Assembly (NCBI GenBank): GCA_903813345.2
Contig: CAIIXF020000011.1
Span: forward strand, 29,134,166 to 29,198,165
Length of the DNA: 64,000 bases
Reading direction: 5' to 3'
Source of the DNA: Owenia fusiformis
Lineage: Eukaryota; Annelida; Polychaeta; Sabellida; Oweniidae
Shown: piece by piece, positions 35,301 through 50,300 of the stretch
Layout: the number at the start of each line of letters is the position of its first letter
How positions within the stretch are numbered: position 1 is the first letter of the stretch
Program-made: the position numbers and the translations under genes
The notes under the pieces: model-generated
What the model was told of the DNA's origin: nothing
The model's database searches: none
Seen by the model: only the letters and a program-made list of their open reading frames with translations

Positions 35301-38300
35301 TTACAGATATTTCCGAATGACCATTAACAAATGGCTGCATTCTGGTTATGCATGTTCAGAGCTTTCAGTAATGCGTCCTTAACATTAGGACCCGGATTTT
35401 GATGAAGGGACTCCAAAAAATGTTAATGATCAGTCCCTGGGACGAAAAGTCCTGTGTTTTCATTAAACAAAATTGATAGACTCGGAAAAAGATCTTTCCT
35501 TCAATCTTTTATTTGGTTAAAATCTGCTAAATAAACGAAAGATATTCTATTTCTAAAAGAAATGCAATATTTTCTTTCGAAGTTTACTTTCTGGAAGGTT
35601 TCCAGAAGTTAATTTTTAATCGAAATGCTGTACTCCTGGTAAATTTAGACGCTATAAAATTTCACGATTTTTCAAAATTGCATTTTCGCGGCTATTTTTT
35701 GAATAATCGCCCAACAACACTGGACGAAACGTTTTACACCGAACGAAATATATCAAAAGTCCTGGGTCAAATCTCCGGGGATTTAAAAGACAAATTTCAC
35801 GACAATAAATGTTCGCGATTTTACTACATTCGCGAACAAAGCGAAATTAAATTGCACGGGAACAATACCCGGAGTACAGTCAGACAGTAGTATGATAGTT
35901 GCTACAGTGCTGAGTGGTAATCGGTACGAGTCCTATGATTGGCCATGATTATTAGTTGTGCATGCGTCTTAATAATTTTAACTAATCCAATTACTGGATT
36001 TGTTTCACATGCGCATAAAACGGAACTAACAAATGGAATCTCACGGAGATTGCCCCTAGTGAATTTACTTGAAATACGAAAAGAAAATGCGTATTCAATG
36101 GTTGAATATTAGTTATTTCTTTGAAGTGAAGGTACCTGTATCATTTAGTGACCTTCTAGTCGTTTGTTGAACGCTGATTTAGGCCGATAAATAACAAAAC
36201 TGATTATTATAGAAACTTCATCAATTTTTTTGTTCAGTATAAAAATGTGACTTTGAATTCCTGGGAACCTTTTTTCACGGACACAGTTTTTTGAGGGGGG
36301 ACTGAGGGGGTCCGTTGGTCCGTCCGTCCGCTAACATTGGCCGCACAAATTAATAGTGCTATTCGGATTGAGTCATATCCATATTCATTTTATGCATATC
36401 CACAATGCCTATTTGACCTGTCATCGCCATTTCCCAAGTTCGCCCGGTTTTATTGCTGATTTTGACGTCAAAAAGTCAAATTTTCTGTAAATACTAGACA
36501 CTTTGTTGAAGTAGAACTTTCAAATAACTTGTAGTAGTTGCTTTATATGCAACTTATGTCCTGTGAAGATTTCAAAGCTCTTGGAATTACAGTTTTTGGT
36601 GTTTACTCTATAAAATTTGACAAAAAGTAGGACTTTGTTTTCAGGAAACTTTCTCATGTATAAAGTCAATGGCAGGTTTTGTGATTGACAAGTTTCTCAA
36701 AGTTTGCCTTATACTTGATTATTTCTTGCAATGAATTACATTATTACTAGATTTAAGCATTCCCTACATATTGCTCAATATATTTTTTTTGAGATATTTG
36801 ACGTTAAAAAACAGTAAAAATAAGCTATTTTTCAACTTGCTTCAATTTGACCAAATCTTTTTTGAAAATCATCTACAAGTTACCAGGGGTTCAATTTGAC
36901 CAAATCTTTTTTGAAAATCATCTACAAGTTACCAGGGGTTCAAATCTGACATTAGTTTTAGGATTTGACCTTTACCTTGACCTTCACTGACCTTCGAAAG
37001 GTCAAAAAAGTTCATTTTTCAAATTGATTTTTGGATGTAAATTTTGGTCAGCTTGATCACAAAAGACCTTCCTGAGTTCTGACTAAGTAAAATTTTCAAG
37101 GTCAAAGCTCATCAAACTAGGTCACACAACTGTGCTATCCAAGTTTCTCAAAGTTTGAGACTACAAATCCAAATCAATATTTTTGTTTGAACGTCAGGAT
37201 ATACCTTCCTCTGAAGGTTCCAAACTGTGTTAGCACAGGACCGTGGGTCCTCTCATTTCTGGAAAGTATCAATGTTTCTACCCAGGATTAGAACTGATTA
37301 GTTTTGGGCATTCTGAATTTTTGTCCTAAAATCTTGTTTGTCAAGGCATGTCTACAGGTTTCCACCCAAACTGTTTGAGAGATTCCTATGAAATTTTGAG
37401 GGATGTTTGTATCTAGGAAAGTTCAGAACATTTTTGGGCATTCAGGTTAAGGCGGCCAATTATTCTTGTCTCTCTAGGCTTGTCTACAGGTTTCCAGCCA
37501 AACCGTTTCAGGGATTCATCTGAAAGTTTCAGGGATGTTCGTACATATAAAGGTTCAGAACTGATTAGTTTTTGGGCTTTCTGGATAAACGTTAAGATTT
37601 CCATTTTGAATTTTCCATCCTGAAAGCTGTTTATTCAAGTGTGCGATACTGTTCTGTCTTGTTTGAATTTGAATTGCATTCTATAACCATCATGCCATCA
37701 TATATAAAGTGGTTGTGATTCTAACTGAATGCTACATCAATTGTAGAAATCAATATGGCTGACCTGTACCTGTTAGGCACGATTTCACCATACAAAATTA
37801 TGAAATCATTTTTGCCAATTTCTTTACATCAAGTAACCCTTCTCCAACCATCACCCATCTAAATACCATCTTTAGGATTTAAGATATAAAGGGGTAAGGG
37901 ACAAAGAATTGAATAAGGGTGCTTCGAAGTGTCGTATGTATGATTAGCACCATGTCCATAAGATCCCCAAGATTGTTGTCATATAGGGAACGCCTCCGTC
38001 CATCCGTCCGTACCTACTTATGTCCGATTTTGTTCATATTTTATACACACATACCCTATGGGGTAGAAGTTCTGCTCAAAAGCCGATTTTCAAAATGGCC
38101 GCTCATTTAAAAAAAAATTGTGGCCATTTTAGTGCCGATTTTACAGTAATTTAGGTGCAATATGTAAAACTGTAATAGTAATATGAATACTATAAGCATG
38201 GCACACTGTCTAATCACACTTTTGGTAGAAGGTGGCCATTTTGAAAAATGGCTGCCCTTTTGCTATATACTGCTTTGTTTGTAAATATGCCAGCCATGGC

Positions 38301-41300
38301 TGTTCGCTGGGATTTGCTACGCCATCTTAAAGACATATTACCACCCCCTCTGTTCACTCCCTCTCCATTCAATATTAATTTTTTTGATTTTTTTTTATAT
38401 AACGCATGGAAACTAACTTTAATAACTTTAAAAAGCAAGCAATGTCATTAGTGTTGTAATAATAACGTCTCTTATACCTATCTATTACAGGTTGTGTAGA
38501 ATATTGTTGCCTGATTTATAGTATAGCAAAAACATTGACTTTTGCACATTGGTGATGATGCACCTTTTTTTAATAGATCTCATATCTTAGAAGCGTTTCA
38601 GTCCCAAAAAATACTAGAAGACCTGACATATTTTGCCATATACTGCGCCTATTCATTTAGCAATTCAGTTGTGAACTTTCTCTTCCAGATTTGTTAGATT
38701 TTCTTGCAGAGATCCCCCCTCCGTTTATTTTGTCCGATCACCAGGCGTGATATCGAGAAATCATATTATCAAACAATTGTATTGTTTCGCAGGTTACTCC
38801 TCACTCTCGCAAATCAGCTTTTGTGAAGAATAGAGAACACTAAATTCAGCTAAATTAACCTTGAAGATACAATAATATATACCCTTTGCATTCGTTTGAC
38901 TTCACTTCTTAAAAGAGAGCTTCGTCTTCACTCTTTCAAACTAAAATAAACCTGTGAACTCACCGCGCCAATCAGTGTTCGTCGGCCAAATTTGACCGAC
39001 GTTCTTTATATGGTCATTCCTTCTGACGTCATCGTTGAGCCCGGAATTGACCAATGACATGCGCATATTTAATTAGAACGCATTTGGCGTATGTTTCTTC
39101 AAGCTCGCTGATTGGTGGAAGGTCAGCGTGTAGGTCAAAAGTGATTTACCCAAACTGTCACCGGTACCCGTCGTGGGGGCGGGGCTACTAAACTGTAATA
39201 TGGTCTCTACTAGGCAGAGTGTAGTTTAACTAGACTCTGCACGCAGGGTAAATAATATAGTTTGAAAACTGACTTGTTTCAAGGTTATATGGTTCAACGG
39301 TCATATTATGTTCATACAGTAGTCTGTTTTAAAAAAGTTCATTTTTTCACGGGTGTTAAAACACAAATATACCATGAGCACATGCTTTGAGGATCCGCGT
39401 TGTTTGAACCTACCGCCGAGCACACTTATACATTAAGACCCGTTACACAGTCATGATACCGCCGAGCAAGCTCATCGCATCATCGGGTCTGCTTTACCCC
39501 CATGTTTTTGTTTATGAAGCTTTAATTTTAATTGCATTCTATAACCATCACGCCATAATATATAAAGTGGTTGTGATTCTAACTGAATGCTACATCAATT
39601 GTAGAAATCAATATGGCTGACAGTTTGTACCTGTTAGGCACGATTTCACCATACAAAATTATGAACTCATTTTTGCCAATTTCTTAGACAGAGGTCTTTC
39701 ATCAAGTGTCTGCCCCTTCCCCCATCTTATTTCCCACCTAAGGGAAGTAAGATATTAAGTTGGAGGGACAAGGAATTGGAGTAAGACAACTTAGACTGTC
39801 ACTTCGACTGCGGGAGATACAAATATTTCCAGAGAGATAAACTCTTATGTGTGAAGATATTTTCTCAAAATGCTAAAAGTATACCGAAAAAAACAGAAAT
39901 GCTTATTTCTCTTTAAATATAAGTTAATTTTGTCTTTCAGTTGTCTGCGGTGTACGAGGTCAAGCCTCCCATCTCGAGACAGAAGATGGCAAATATCACA
40001 AAGCTGGCCATCAAGTCCATCAAATTTTACAAACATGTGGTACAGAGTGTGGAAAAGTTCATTCAAAAGGTAGGTTGATTTGAAATTAAGTAAGGTGTAT
40101 CATATAGGGATGGGACAGTTACCCGAAATTGTCCCGTTCCTAGGTATTTGGGTTCGGTATCGGAATTCGGAACACAAGGCAGCACTTTCGGAACGGGACA
40201 AGGGGCTCAAAACCAGCGTAGTTTTAGTGGCTATTCACTCCCAAATGTTTCTGAATCATTACTTGTTTTCTTCCTGAAGCAGTGGTTATTACTTAGTGAT
40301 CTCCATGACCACTTTTCATTTTATTGAGGTTAAAAACTTAATTTTACCGAATGTTTACATCGCCATCTTGGATAATGCAGATCGATCATTTCTAATACGG
40401 TATTTCTGCGATAGACTAAGTTATTTCACTGATGAACCTAAATAAATTGACCGATCCCTTGGTTTGTTTATGGGGAAGCACGCAGGTAGGGGGCAAATCA
40501 AAAATACAGCAAAACAAACCTAATGCAGAACAAGACATAAGTTGGGTCTTATCCCTTTCAATGGTGTTAGCGATTGTATATTTATGTCAAATTAACTCGT
40601 AAAAGATTTTCAAGATTTTGGAAAATATATTGAGAAATCTACATACATAATTTTAAACAGTTTCCTACATTTTAGCTCACATGGTAAGCTATTGCAATCA
40701 CTCACTTGTTAGATTTTGCATATTCTATGAAGTTAAGTTTTATTGAGCTATATTTGTTATTTCAGTGTCGTCCAGAATACAAAGTACCAGGACTGTATGT
40801 GATAGACTCAATTGTCCGTCAGTCACGTCACCAGTTTGGACATGATCGCGATGTTTTTGCTGGAAGGTTCGTAAAGAACATTACTGCAACTTTCCAGAAC
40901 CTCTTCAAATGTCCATCTGAAGAAAAGGTAATTATATGAAATATTTATTTATCCTAAGAATATATTTTGACTGATTTGTTGGCCCATTTGCAAATTGTGA
41001 TCAAAATGATTTTATGTCACCACCAGAAGCCTTTACTTCTGTGTAACTGCTGCTTTGAATATCTTCAAGATAAAAGCCATATTCATCCCCCATAGAAAAA
41101 ATATAATTCACACAAGTTCTGTTTAGATATCTGATGTAAGATTTAATGATGTTTGACAATTTTTGAATAATGGCTATATTACAGAAGTGTAAATGATGAA
41201 AAAGATCCAACTCAGATAAATTATGTTGAACACATTTCTAACGAACTTTTTAACCCTGATACACTTCTCTCAATTTAAAGTCCTCCAGATAACCACAAAA

Positions 41301-44300
41301 ATTTTATCTTCTGAACAGCATCATTTGGAGTGATCAGAGTAGAAAAACTCTCGCAGTATTTCAATTGATGAAAGTTGATGGAACATCAGCAGTAGATCAT
41401 TTGAATGATAGTGCAAAATGTTTTAGTTCAAGTGATCATGTTTATATAAAACCTGAACAGAGCAAAGAGAGATACCACAATGTGATACAATTTGTGTTAA
41501 TCAAGCTTATTTTACTTTCAGAGTAAGTTGATTCGAGTCTTGAACCTGTGGCAGAAAAACTCTGTATTTCCCAGTGAGATAATTCAACCATTGTTAGATC
41601 TTGCAGCTGATCCTGCCAACCAGCATCTTGTCACAGCATGTAAGTACACACTTATCAGCTCTACTAGCATACTCTGAAGTTGCCCATGGTATGTTGCTCA
41701 TTCTTGGGATCCTTACCACTGGTAATTGACACAATTGGTTTGGCTCCTTTTACCTTGGTTTGGGAAATCTGCGATTGTCCATGAATATCATATTTTGTCC
41801 ACATGAATCCATAGAATCGTGCCATTTTTAATCAGAGAGAAATTGTATTGTTTAGAATGTTGCTCCAGGAAATGTAAATGATGAAAAAGATCCAACTCAG
41901 ATAATTTATGTTGAACATCTTTCCAATGAACTTTTTAACCCTGATACACTTCCCTTTGGACTAAATTAATAGATTCAGAATGAAATTATACAAAACATGT
42001 TCTGATGTTTCCATATGATAATCTTGTCGGTGTTCATTATGTCACCACTACAATTTGTGACATATTGTTATAGTCTCCAACTTTTTTGTGGACATTGGCT
42101 GATGTTAAGTAGTTAGTAAATGGATGGGATGACATTTCGTTTTTGTTGATCCCGTTTTACATTCCACCATTTATGCTACACTTTGAGGCTAAGAGGCGTA
42201 TTTTACACTTTGATTCTGAACATTTTGATTTTGAACATTTGAGGAGAGAAAAATAAATTTCAGATATACACATATCACTCATACAAAAATAACACTTGTT
42301 ACTTAGGTGAAGCAGCTGCCAGTGAGTTCATGGCAAATAAGAAGCCAGTCCCTATACCAACTCTGCCCAAATCCTCACATAAGAAGGAGAAGTCATCTCG
42401 CAGCAAGAAAGAGAGCAGTGAAGATGTAGATGAAGCACAGAATGATGTTCTCAAAACTGTAACACAACTGCTACAGGCACAGGATGTAAGTACAGTACAT
42501 GTTCAGTGATTTTTTTTATTGCACTTTGAAGGTATGGCATTGTCACCAACTTGGGAGGTGGGTGGTCTCATTTCATTTTCCTTGTTTGTGTATTGTCAGA
42601 TAATTTTCAGGGATTTTTTTTTAAACTGTGCTTGAATTTGGTTCTATACTTTTCAATAGTTCAGAGCTTTGTGTACGGTACAGAAATAAACTGACTGAGA
42701 TGCTAGTGTAGTTCTTTTACATCTTGTACTTGGACTTCTGTATCTCAATCTACAAAATTATGAATGTTAGTCCTACATCCTTCTCAGATTTTATTAAGAC
42801 CTAATACTTTTATTTTAACAGGACCTAAAAAAGGCAGTTGGATGATTCAAATAAACAACATTATTTTTTTATCTGAGCATAAATTCTCTGCCAAATATTT
42901 ATAGGAAAGTGTTGCTCTACTCTTGCATGAAATTAACTTAAACCTATTCCAATTATTGCCCTGTCCCAATCTAGCCACAGAGACAACTCAAGTGGTGACC
43001 TACTGTTATAGTCACTGTTTTTCAGACTGGTATCTGGTGGTTTGTCTATGTAATGAATTGTAACACTAAAATAACCATTTGCAATAACTTATTGGGTGGT
43101 ATCGTTTTGTCAAATTAATGCCTTGTACAAGACAGGAGTGCTGCAAGTGGCATCAAATTTCAATACCAGTATCACATATACCCGCGCTACTTCCAGTAAT
43201 ACCGCGATGTACTACTAGACAGCAATAGCAATCATGACTAAATGCTGTTTCTTTTGCCCATAAATTATACCTAAAACCCCAAAAGTCCTAGATAAAAATT
43301 CATAGAGTTTAACTTCAAATGATAATGCACATGTTATCACTATTCTAGGATTCTGGTGACCAAGAACTACAGCTGCAACAGCTTCAGGTTCTTCAACAGC
43401 AGCTAACAGCTCAAACATTTCTCTCGGCCCCCCAGGAGCAGCCATCCATTGATAGCACAGTGCTAGCACAGATACAGACCCTTACTAACCAACTACTGGG
43501 CAATGATGAAAAACCACCAGAATTTAACAAGGTAGCTATCTAGTCACCATGATCCATTGAAAAAACAGTGTATTTGGAATTTTCTGTATAATGTATACTA
43601 TGGATCGCATTGATTTCCAGCAGTCTTATTTTGTAATCACTACTGGATAATTCACTCTCTTCAGCCATTGTAATCATGTTATCTGATTTGATTGGTAGTT
43701 GAGTACATGTTTTGTCTACTGAATTTAGTAGTTTTGTGAGAAATCTAAATATTTTAGCTTGTTTTCAAGTGTAAATGATGAAAAAGATCCAACTCTGAAT
43801 GTTCATTGAAGAATATCATTCCAACGAACTTTTTAACCCTGATGCACTTGACAAGCTCTCATCAATATCTACTTTTGCTGTTCGATGTTTTCGAAATGAT
43901 TACCATTGGAAAGATTTTTCTTTAATTTATCGTTTGATTGAATATTAGTTCTCCATGTGTCTTCAATGGATGTCGGTAAAATAATTTCTTGGTAAAAAGT
44001 TTCATTTCGTTTAAAGAATTCATAACTAGTTTATAGGTTCATGAATTATTTTACCTCTAACTATATATGCAGTGTTTTACATGCTTATTGGTTTCTTTGT
44101 TGAAATTTTCTGTTCAGTTCTGCAGTCAGCCTTTAGGGTATATTAGGATTTATGGTGTAAAGTCTGGGTATTTATATTAAATCATGAAATATATCAATTT
44201 GCAATAATGTTATGCACTGAACTTCAAAAATGTAGAACAGTAAATTTAATTGAACTGTCAGATTAAAGAATATGTGCGTTATATAGTTGAGTGCGATATA

Positions 44301-47300
44301 GCGCACAAGAATGAGTACTATAATGTACTGTACTTTACTATATGTTTCTCATTACTTATGTTTGGTGACTGGTATGTTGTAGAAACTTTTGGAGTTTGAT
44401 TATGGTGAGAGTGATGAAGAAGAAGAAAAGAAAGAAAATGACAGCACACTAAGTGGGTAAGTGTAATAATAAGGTGAAAGGAACACTACTATTATTGCAA
44501 AAGATATGGCTCGATATGAAAATGTATTTAGGATGAGGTTTACTTAAAATGAATACTGACACATTTAGCAATAAACTAACAGTAAGCAGACATTCTCCTT
44601 ATATTTTGTAAAGGAATTTAAAGATACATTTGGTAGCACATATTCTGGTCAGACGATAACAGCTGTCCATAATCTGTAATATGAATATTTGAAATAAATG
44701 ATTTGAAAAATTCTAAAATTTCTTGTGACCTCAAATGGAACTTAATCATTAACTTTCTAATAGCAGTTCATTTAAGCCTTTTGTGTTGTTTTTTGTGAGC
44801 TTTTAATCTATAGTAATTGCTTTTAAGTTCATGCATTTTATTCTTTTTTAAAAATTTAAGAGTTCAGAACTTATTGAATGATCCTGGGTTGATGCAGCAG
44901 ATACAACAGATGTCAGAGACATTGAAGCAGACACAGAATTTGAAGAATGAGATAGGACAAAGGCAACAGATGCTAGAACAACAGGAGGCAGAGTTCAATA
45001 GACAACTTGTGAGTTCAGATATTAATTGTACCCTAAACCAGTAAATAACAGTAACAAGATATTTCAGTAAATATTTCATCCCCTGGATGTTTCACCCCTT
45101 AGACCCAATACAGTATAATCAGTTTAAGAGGTAGTATCTCATTTTTGGGCTCTAATGTTTTCACTGATTTGGGTGCAGTACTGTTCATCAGAATTCAGAA
45201 TTAACATATTAAAAATATTAACAGAACCACAGTCAGCTAGAAAATTATAATTTGATTTCAGAGTACAAGTGCTATTAGTTCATATAGCAACAATGCTCCA
45301 ATGGGAGTGCCCCACCCTGATGCTGGTCCTGATGATGACATTGCAAAGATTGAGGGGGATTATGACAACAGAGATCGTCATGGTGATTCAGAACGGGACG
45401 ATGATAGGAGATCACGTAGGCGTAGACGATCCAGGTCACGATCTAGGTAGGAATATTGTATTTTTGGCTCACACAGTGAGCCTATGGGATCGACCAGGCG
45501 TCCGTCCGTCCGTTGGTCCATCCGTCCGTCCGTCCGTTGGTCCATCCGTCCGTCCGTCCGTTGGTCCGTCCATCCGTCAACATTGGCCGCACAAATTAAA
45601 ACTGCTATTCGGATTGAGTCATATCCACATTCATTTTATGCATATCCATAATGCCTATTTGACCTATTTTTCTGTAAATACTAGACACTTTGTTGAAGTA
45701 GAACTTTGAAATAACTTTTAGTAGTTGCTGTATATGCAACTTATGTCCTCTGAAGATTTCAAAGCTCTTGGAATTACAGTTTTTGGTTTTTACTTTATAA
45801 AATTTGACAAAAAGTAGGACTCATTTTCAAGAAACTTTCTCATTTATAAAGTCAATGGCAGGTTTCTCAAAGTTTGCCTTATACTTGATCATTTCTTGCA
45901 ATGAATTACATCATTACTAGATTTAAGCATTCCCTACATATTGCTCAATATATGTCAGCATCAAATTTTTACCATTTTTGAGATATTTGACATCAAAAAA
46001 CAGTAAAAATAAGTTATTTTTCAACTTGCTTCAATTTGACCAAATTTTTTTTTGAAAATCATCTACAAGTTGCCAGGAGTTCAAATCTGACATTAGTTTT
46101 AGGATTTGACCTTTATTTGACCTTCAGTGACCTTCGAAAGGTCAAAAAAGTTGATTTTTCAAATTGATTTTTGGATGTAAATTTTGGTCAGCTTAATCAC
46201 AAAAGACCTTACTGAGCTCTGAATTCGAAAAATTTTCAAGGTCAAAGGTCATCAAACTAGGTCACACAACTGTGCTATCTAAGTTTCTCAAAGTTCAAGA
46301 CTACAAATCCAAATCAATATTTTTGTTTGAAAGTCAGATATACATTCCTCTGAAGGTTCCAAACTGTGTGAGCACAGGACCGTGGGTCCTTCATTTGTAT
46401 TTAAATTGAATATTGTTTTCTGATATTTGAAAGAGAATAGAGGAAGTGGCTGTAGATTTGAATGTTGAATCGAACATGTCTTAAATTAATCCAGTAGTTG
46501 AAGTTAAGAGTTTGTTCTCTGACTTGCTAAAGAGTTTGTTCTCTGACTTGCTAAAGAGTTTGTTCTCTGACTTGCTAACATAGGTCACCAAGGAAAAGAA
46601 GTAGGAGGTCAAGGTCACGGGATAGGCGCAGAAGCAGGTCCAGGTCACGAGACAGGCGCAGCAGATCACAAAATAAGTAAGATATGTAAATTCAGTTTTT
46701 TTCATTAAAACTGTGCTTGAATTTGGTTCTTTACTTTTCAATAGTTCAGAGCTTTGTGTACGGTACAGAAATAAAATGACAGAGATACTTATGTAGTTCT
46801 TGTACATCTTGGACTTGATCACTAGTATGTCTGTCTATACAATTAATAAGATAAAATCTATTTTTCAATCTTGAGAAATAATTCTTCAGTTTGATTGTAA
46901 ACGTTGTGACTTGTGAAAGAATTTTAAGAAATGAAAGGAAATAGAAAGATCATGAGAACTAAATTCAACAATATAATACTTATTGCAATACATGTACATT
47001 GTAGTTTACGTGAAAAGGAGCGTGAGGATGACCGTATTAAGCGTGAAAAGGAGCGAGAAAGACGTCACAAAGGCCTGCCACCTATCCAGGAAAATAAACT
47101 TAGTGGTATGTGTAGTGTTGATCTTCTCCATTTATTTTAAATCAATTGATAGGGGTAATATCTGATTTTACGCAGGGTGTATAAGTTAATTTTACTTTGC
47201 TTCGATATCAATATTTCTTAACTCAAACTTTCACTGTGATATAATTCTTAAATACTGAACATTATTGTTGTGCTCTAAACTATAGACTTTGCTTTCAGTG

Positions 47301-50300
47301 GTTGCTATTGTTTGTAACTGTTGTTTATTCGATTTATTCAGGAGGTATGTAATTTACTGAAACTAATATAGAACTTAATTTTTCAGTGTGCAGTACAACA
47401 ATTTGGATAGGCCATATAGCTAAACTGACAAGTGAAGATGAGATAAGACATGAGGTAGAGGCCCATGGTGAAGTGGATCAAATACATGTAAGTAAACCCT
47501 GTTGGGATGAGCTATTGGGTTGAGGTGACCTTTTTTTCTTCTTTTTTTATTGATTTCTCAATTCACCCTTTATAGGGTATAAGAGTACAAAAGATAAACT
47601 TAACTAATACAGTAACAAACATTAAGATAACATTATAAATGTACATTTTTTTGCCCAGCCTCGATTAAAAATTTACAAAGTTTTATAAGTATATTTTCGT
47701 TTGAATTCTTGTCATTACTGAAGCATGGTTGAGAATATCTCCGCATGGAACTTGGCAGTAAATTTTGAATTTTATGGGTTGTTACCTCCTTATTTTTCAC
47801 ACGAATTCTCTGCACATCTTACCATTTGGCTGGTTTCTCTTATATCAGGCTGAACCATTGTGAATGTGCTAGATAAATCAAGAGTGTAATTAGCAACTAA
47901 TGGTGAACTCAGTCATATTAGTTGTCAGTCAGGGCTCTTATAAACAAGCATATGCATTAAATGTTTTTATAACATACCTATGATGATGTATAGTGTAAAC
48001 TGTTCACAAGACAGCGGGCCAATATAACTTTTGAAAAGCCCGCGCCCGCTAACTTTCTGATTGGTCAAGCGCTGGGACTACGTCATACATTAGGCCTAGG
48101 TCAAATTGACTCGTACATTCGTAAGATGCAAACATGGGAATAAATCCTCATTTCCGAACCATTGCTAGTCAATAAGATAAGAAAACAGTACTCTCTGACC
48201 AGATCATAGGTATGTTATAAATCGTTTATGTCACTATAGTTGCACATATGCCCTCGGTTCTCCGTGATCAATGTCCCTCCCAAGGTCGGGCCATATATCA
48301 CTGAAACCCTCAGGCATATATGCAACGATAGTGACATAACCTCTAATTATTGCACACTTGGGTGCCATATTGACCTCATTAGTGAGAGGCTTGGTTTCCC
48401 ACTTTTTTGCCTATTGTTTTCTGGAAGCTATTCAATTATTTTACATTTTTTACTAAAACTCAAAAAGTAATAATTGTATCTCCTTTATATAAAGGGCAAT
48501 AGATATATACATACATACAATACAGCGATTTTGTTCATATTTGATATGTGAATACTCATAAGCATAGTACACAGCCTTATGATAATTTGGCTAGTGAGCG
48601 ACCATTTTGAAAATGGCCGCCATTTTTACTTGTGTTATTTTACGTTTTATAAACTCAAAAAGTAATAGTGCGATTTTGTTCATATTTGATATATGTGAAT
48701 ATTCATAAGCCTAGCATGGTACACTGTCTTATGATAATTTGGCAAGTGAGCAACCATTTTGAAAATGGCTGCCATTTTTTCTTATTTTACGTTTTTACTA
48801 TAACTCAAAAAGTAACAGAGCGATTTTGTTCATATTTGATGTGTGAATACTCATAAGCATGGCACACTGTTTAATGACACTTTTGCTAGAAGGTAGTCGT
48901 TTTGAATTTTTGCTATAACTGAGACTGTAGCAGAAGGATTTTGTAAAAATGGCAGCCATGGCTGTTCGATGGAACTTGCTACGCTTTGGCTTTGCTGTTG
49001 TCTAGTAATTAATGGTTCTTGCAATCTCAAACCTATTTCTGGCTTAATAGTGAGCCTAATGCCTCAGTCATATTTGATCTACAGCAACCATAGATGACTT
49101 TATCTCCCAAAAATCGAGAGAAATATGCAGCATAAAATAAAGGGATAAGCAGTACCTTTTAGGTTTTCAATATCAATTTTGTGAAGCTATGGCCGCTGTA
49201 GAGCAAATGTGACTGGGGTTACTCTTTCAGCCTTCTTACTGTTCTCAGGTAATCTCTCTAATTAAGTATCTCCCAGTGGAACTTGGCTGTAAATTTTGAA
49301 TTTTATGGGTTGTTACCACCTTATTTTTCACACTAATTCTCTGCACATCTTACCATTTGGCTGGTTTCTGATATACCAGGCTAAACCATTGTGAATGTGC
49401 AAGATTAACCAAGAGTCTAATATGCAACTAATGGTGAACTCAATCATATTAGTTGTCAGTCAGTGCTCTTACATACAAATATATACACATATCTTATACA
49501 CTTATCTGAGATACAAGCAAAGATATTGCATTTTTGATCGAATAATTCGATGTTATTTAAATAATCTACTTTTCTTTCAGATGATCCCACCGAGAGGTTG
49601 TGCATTCATTGTCCTTAAACGACGCAAAGATGCAGCAAGAGTCGTTGAGAAACTTCGGGGAGTCAAGCTCAATGGCAGTGACCTAAAAGTCGCTTATGCT
49701 CCTGGTAAAGGAGTTAAAGGGTCACAATTTAAGAACTTCTGGGATGTGGATGTTGGAACATCTTTTATTCCTTGGACATCTGTACCTAAGACTATGGATG
49801 AATTAACAGAGCTACAAGATGGCGGCCAGATAGATGAGGATTCTGCGTCTGATGAAATCAAAAGTAGGTAGAAATTATATACATGTAGTAAAAAGATGTA
49901 ATAAGTAAAATAACAGTGAAATTAAAGTTAAGAAATTAAAGTAAAAGCCTATAGTTAAGCATTTGGTCCCTTAAGAAATATGAAATATTGACGTCCAGTT
50001 TTTTTTCCCAACAGCTATGATGAGATTTAAAACTTATGAAGTGTAAATGATGAAAAAGATCCAACTCTGAATGTTCATTGAAGAATATCATTCCAACGAA
50101 CTTTTTAACCCTGATGCACTTCATGGTTCCCAAAACAAAAAGTTTAACATTTTGACAAATAATACTTGTTCTATACTTGTTTAAAATTATCAATATTTTG
50201 TGGCTAATTTTTAGAACTACTGAGTGGAGAGAGTATTGTTCCAATAACAGAACAGCCACCAATGCCAATGATGCCTGGAATGCCATTCCCAATGCCCCCA

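Noticed and set aside
35678-35890. 70-codon + frame
   Set aside because: No family recognised. The surrounding CGCGA-containing sequence looks like a dispersed repeat.
42038-43125. A complete second copy of the ATGTCACCACC-ended element around SCAF4/8 exon 5
   Set aside because: Both ends have weak matches, but the interval contains a conserved coding exon and no array, so these are probably two separate relics.
45269-45709. 146-codon + frame with PSVGPSVRPSV repeats
   Set aside because: The first part is the wrong frame of SCAF4/8 exon 9. The second is the CCGT microsatellite of an inserted element.
47740-49471. LTR retrotransposon with 201-bp LTRs
   Set aside because: The repeats have no TG...CA ends, the interior holds no gag/pol or primer-binding site, and it contains a DNA-element relic instead.
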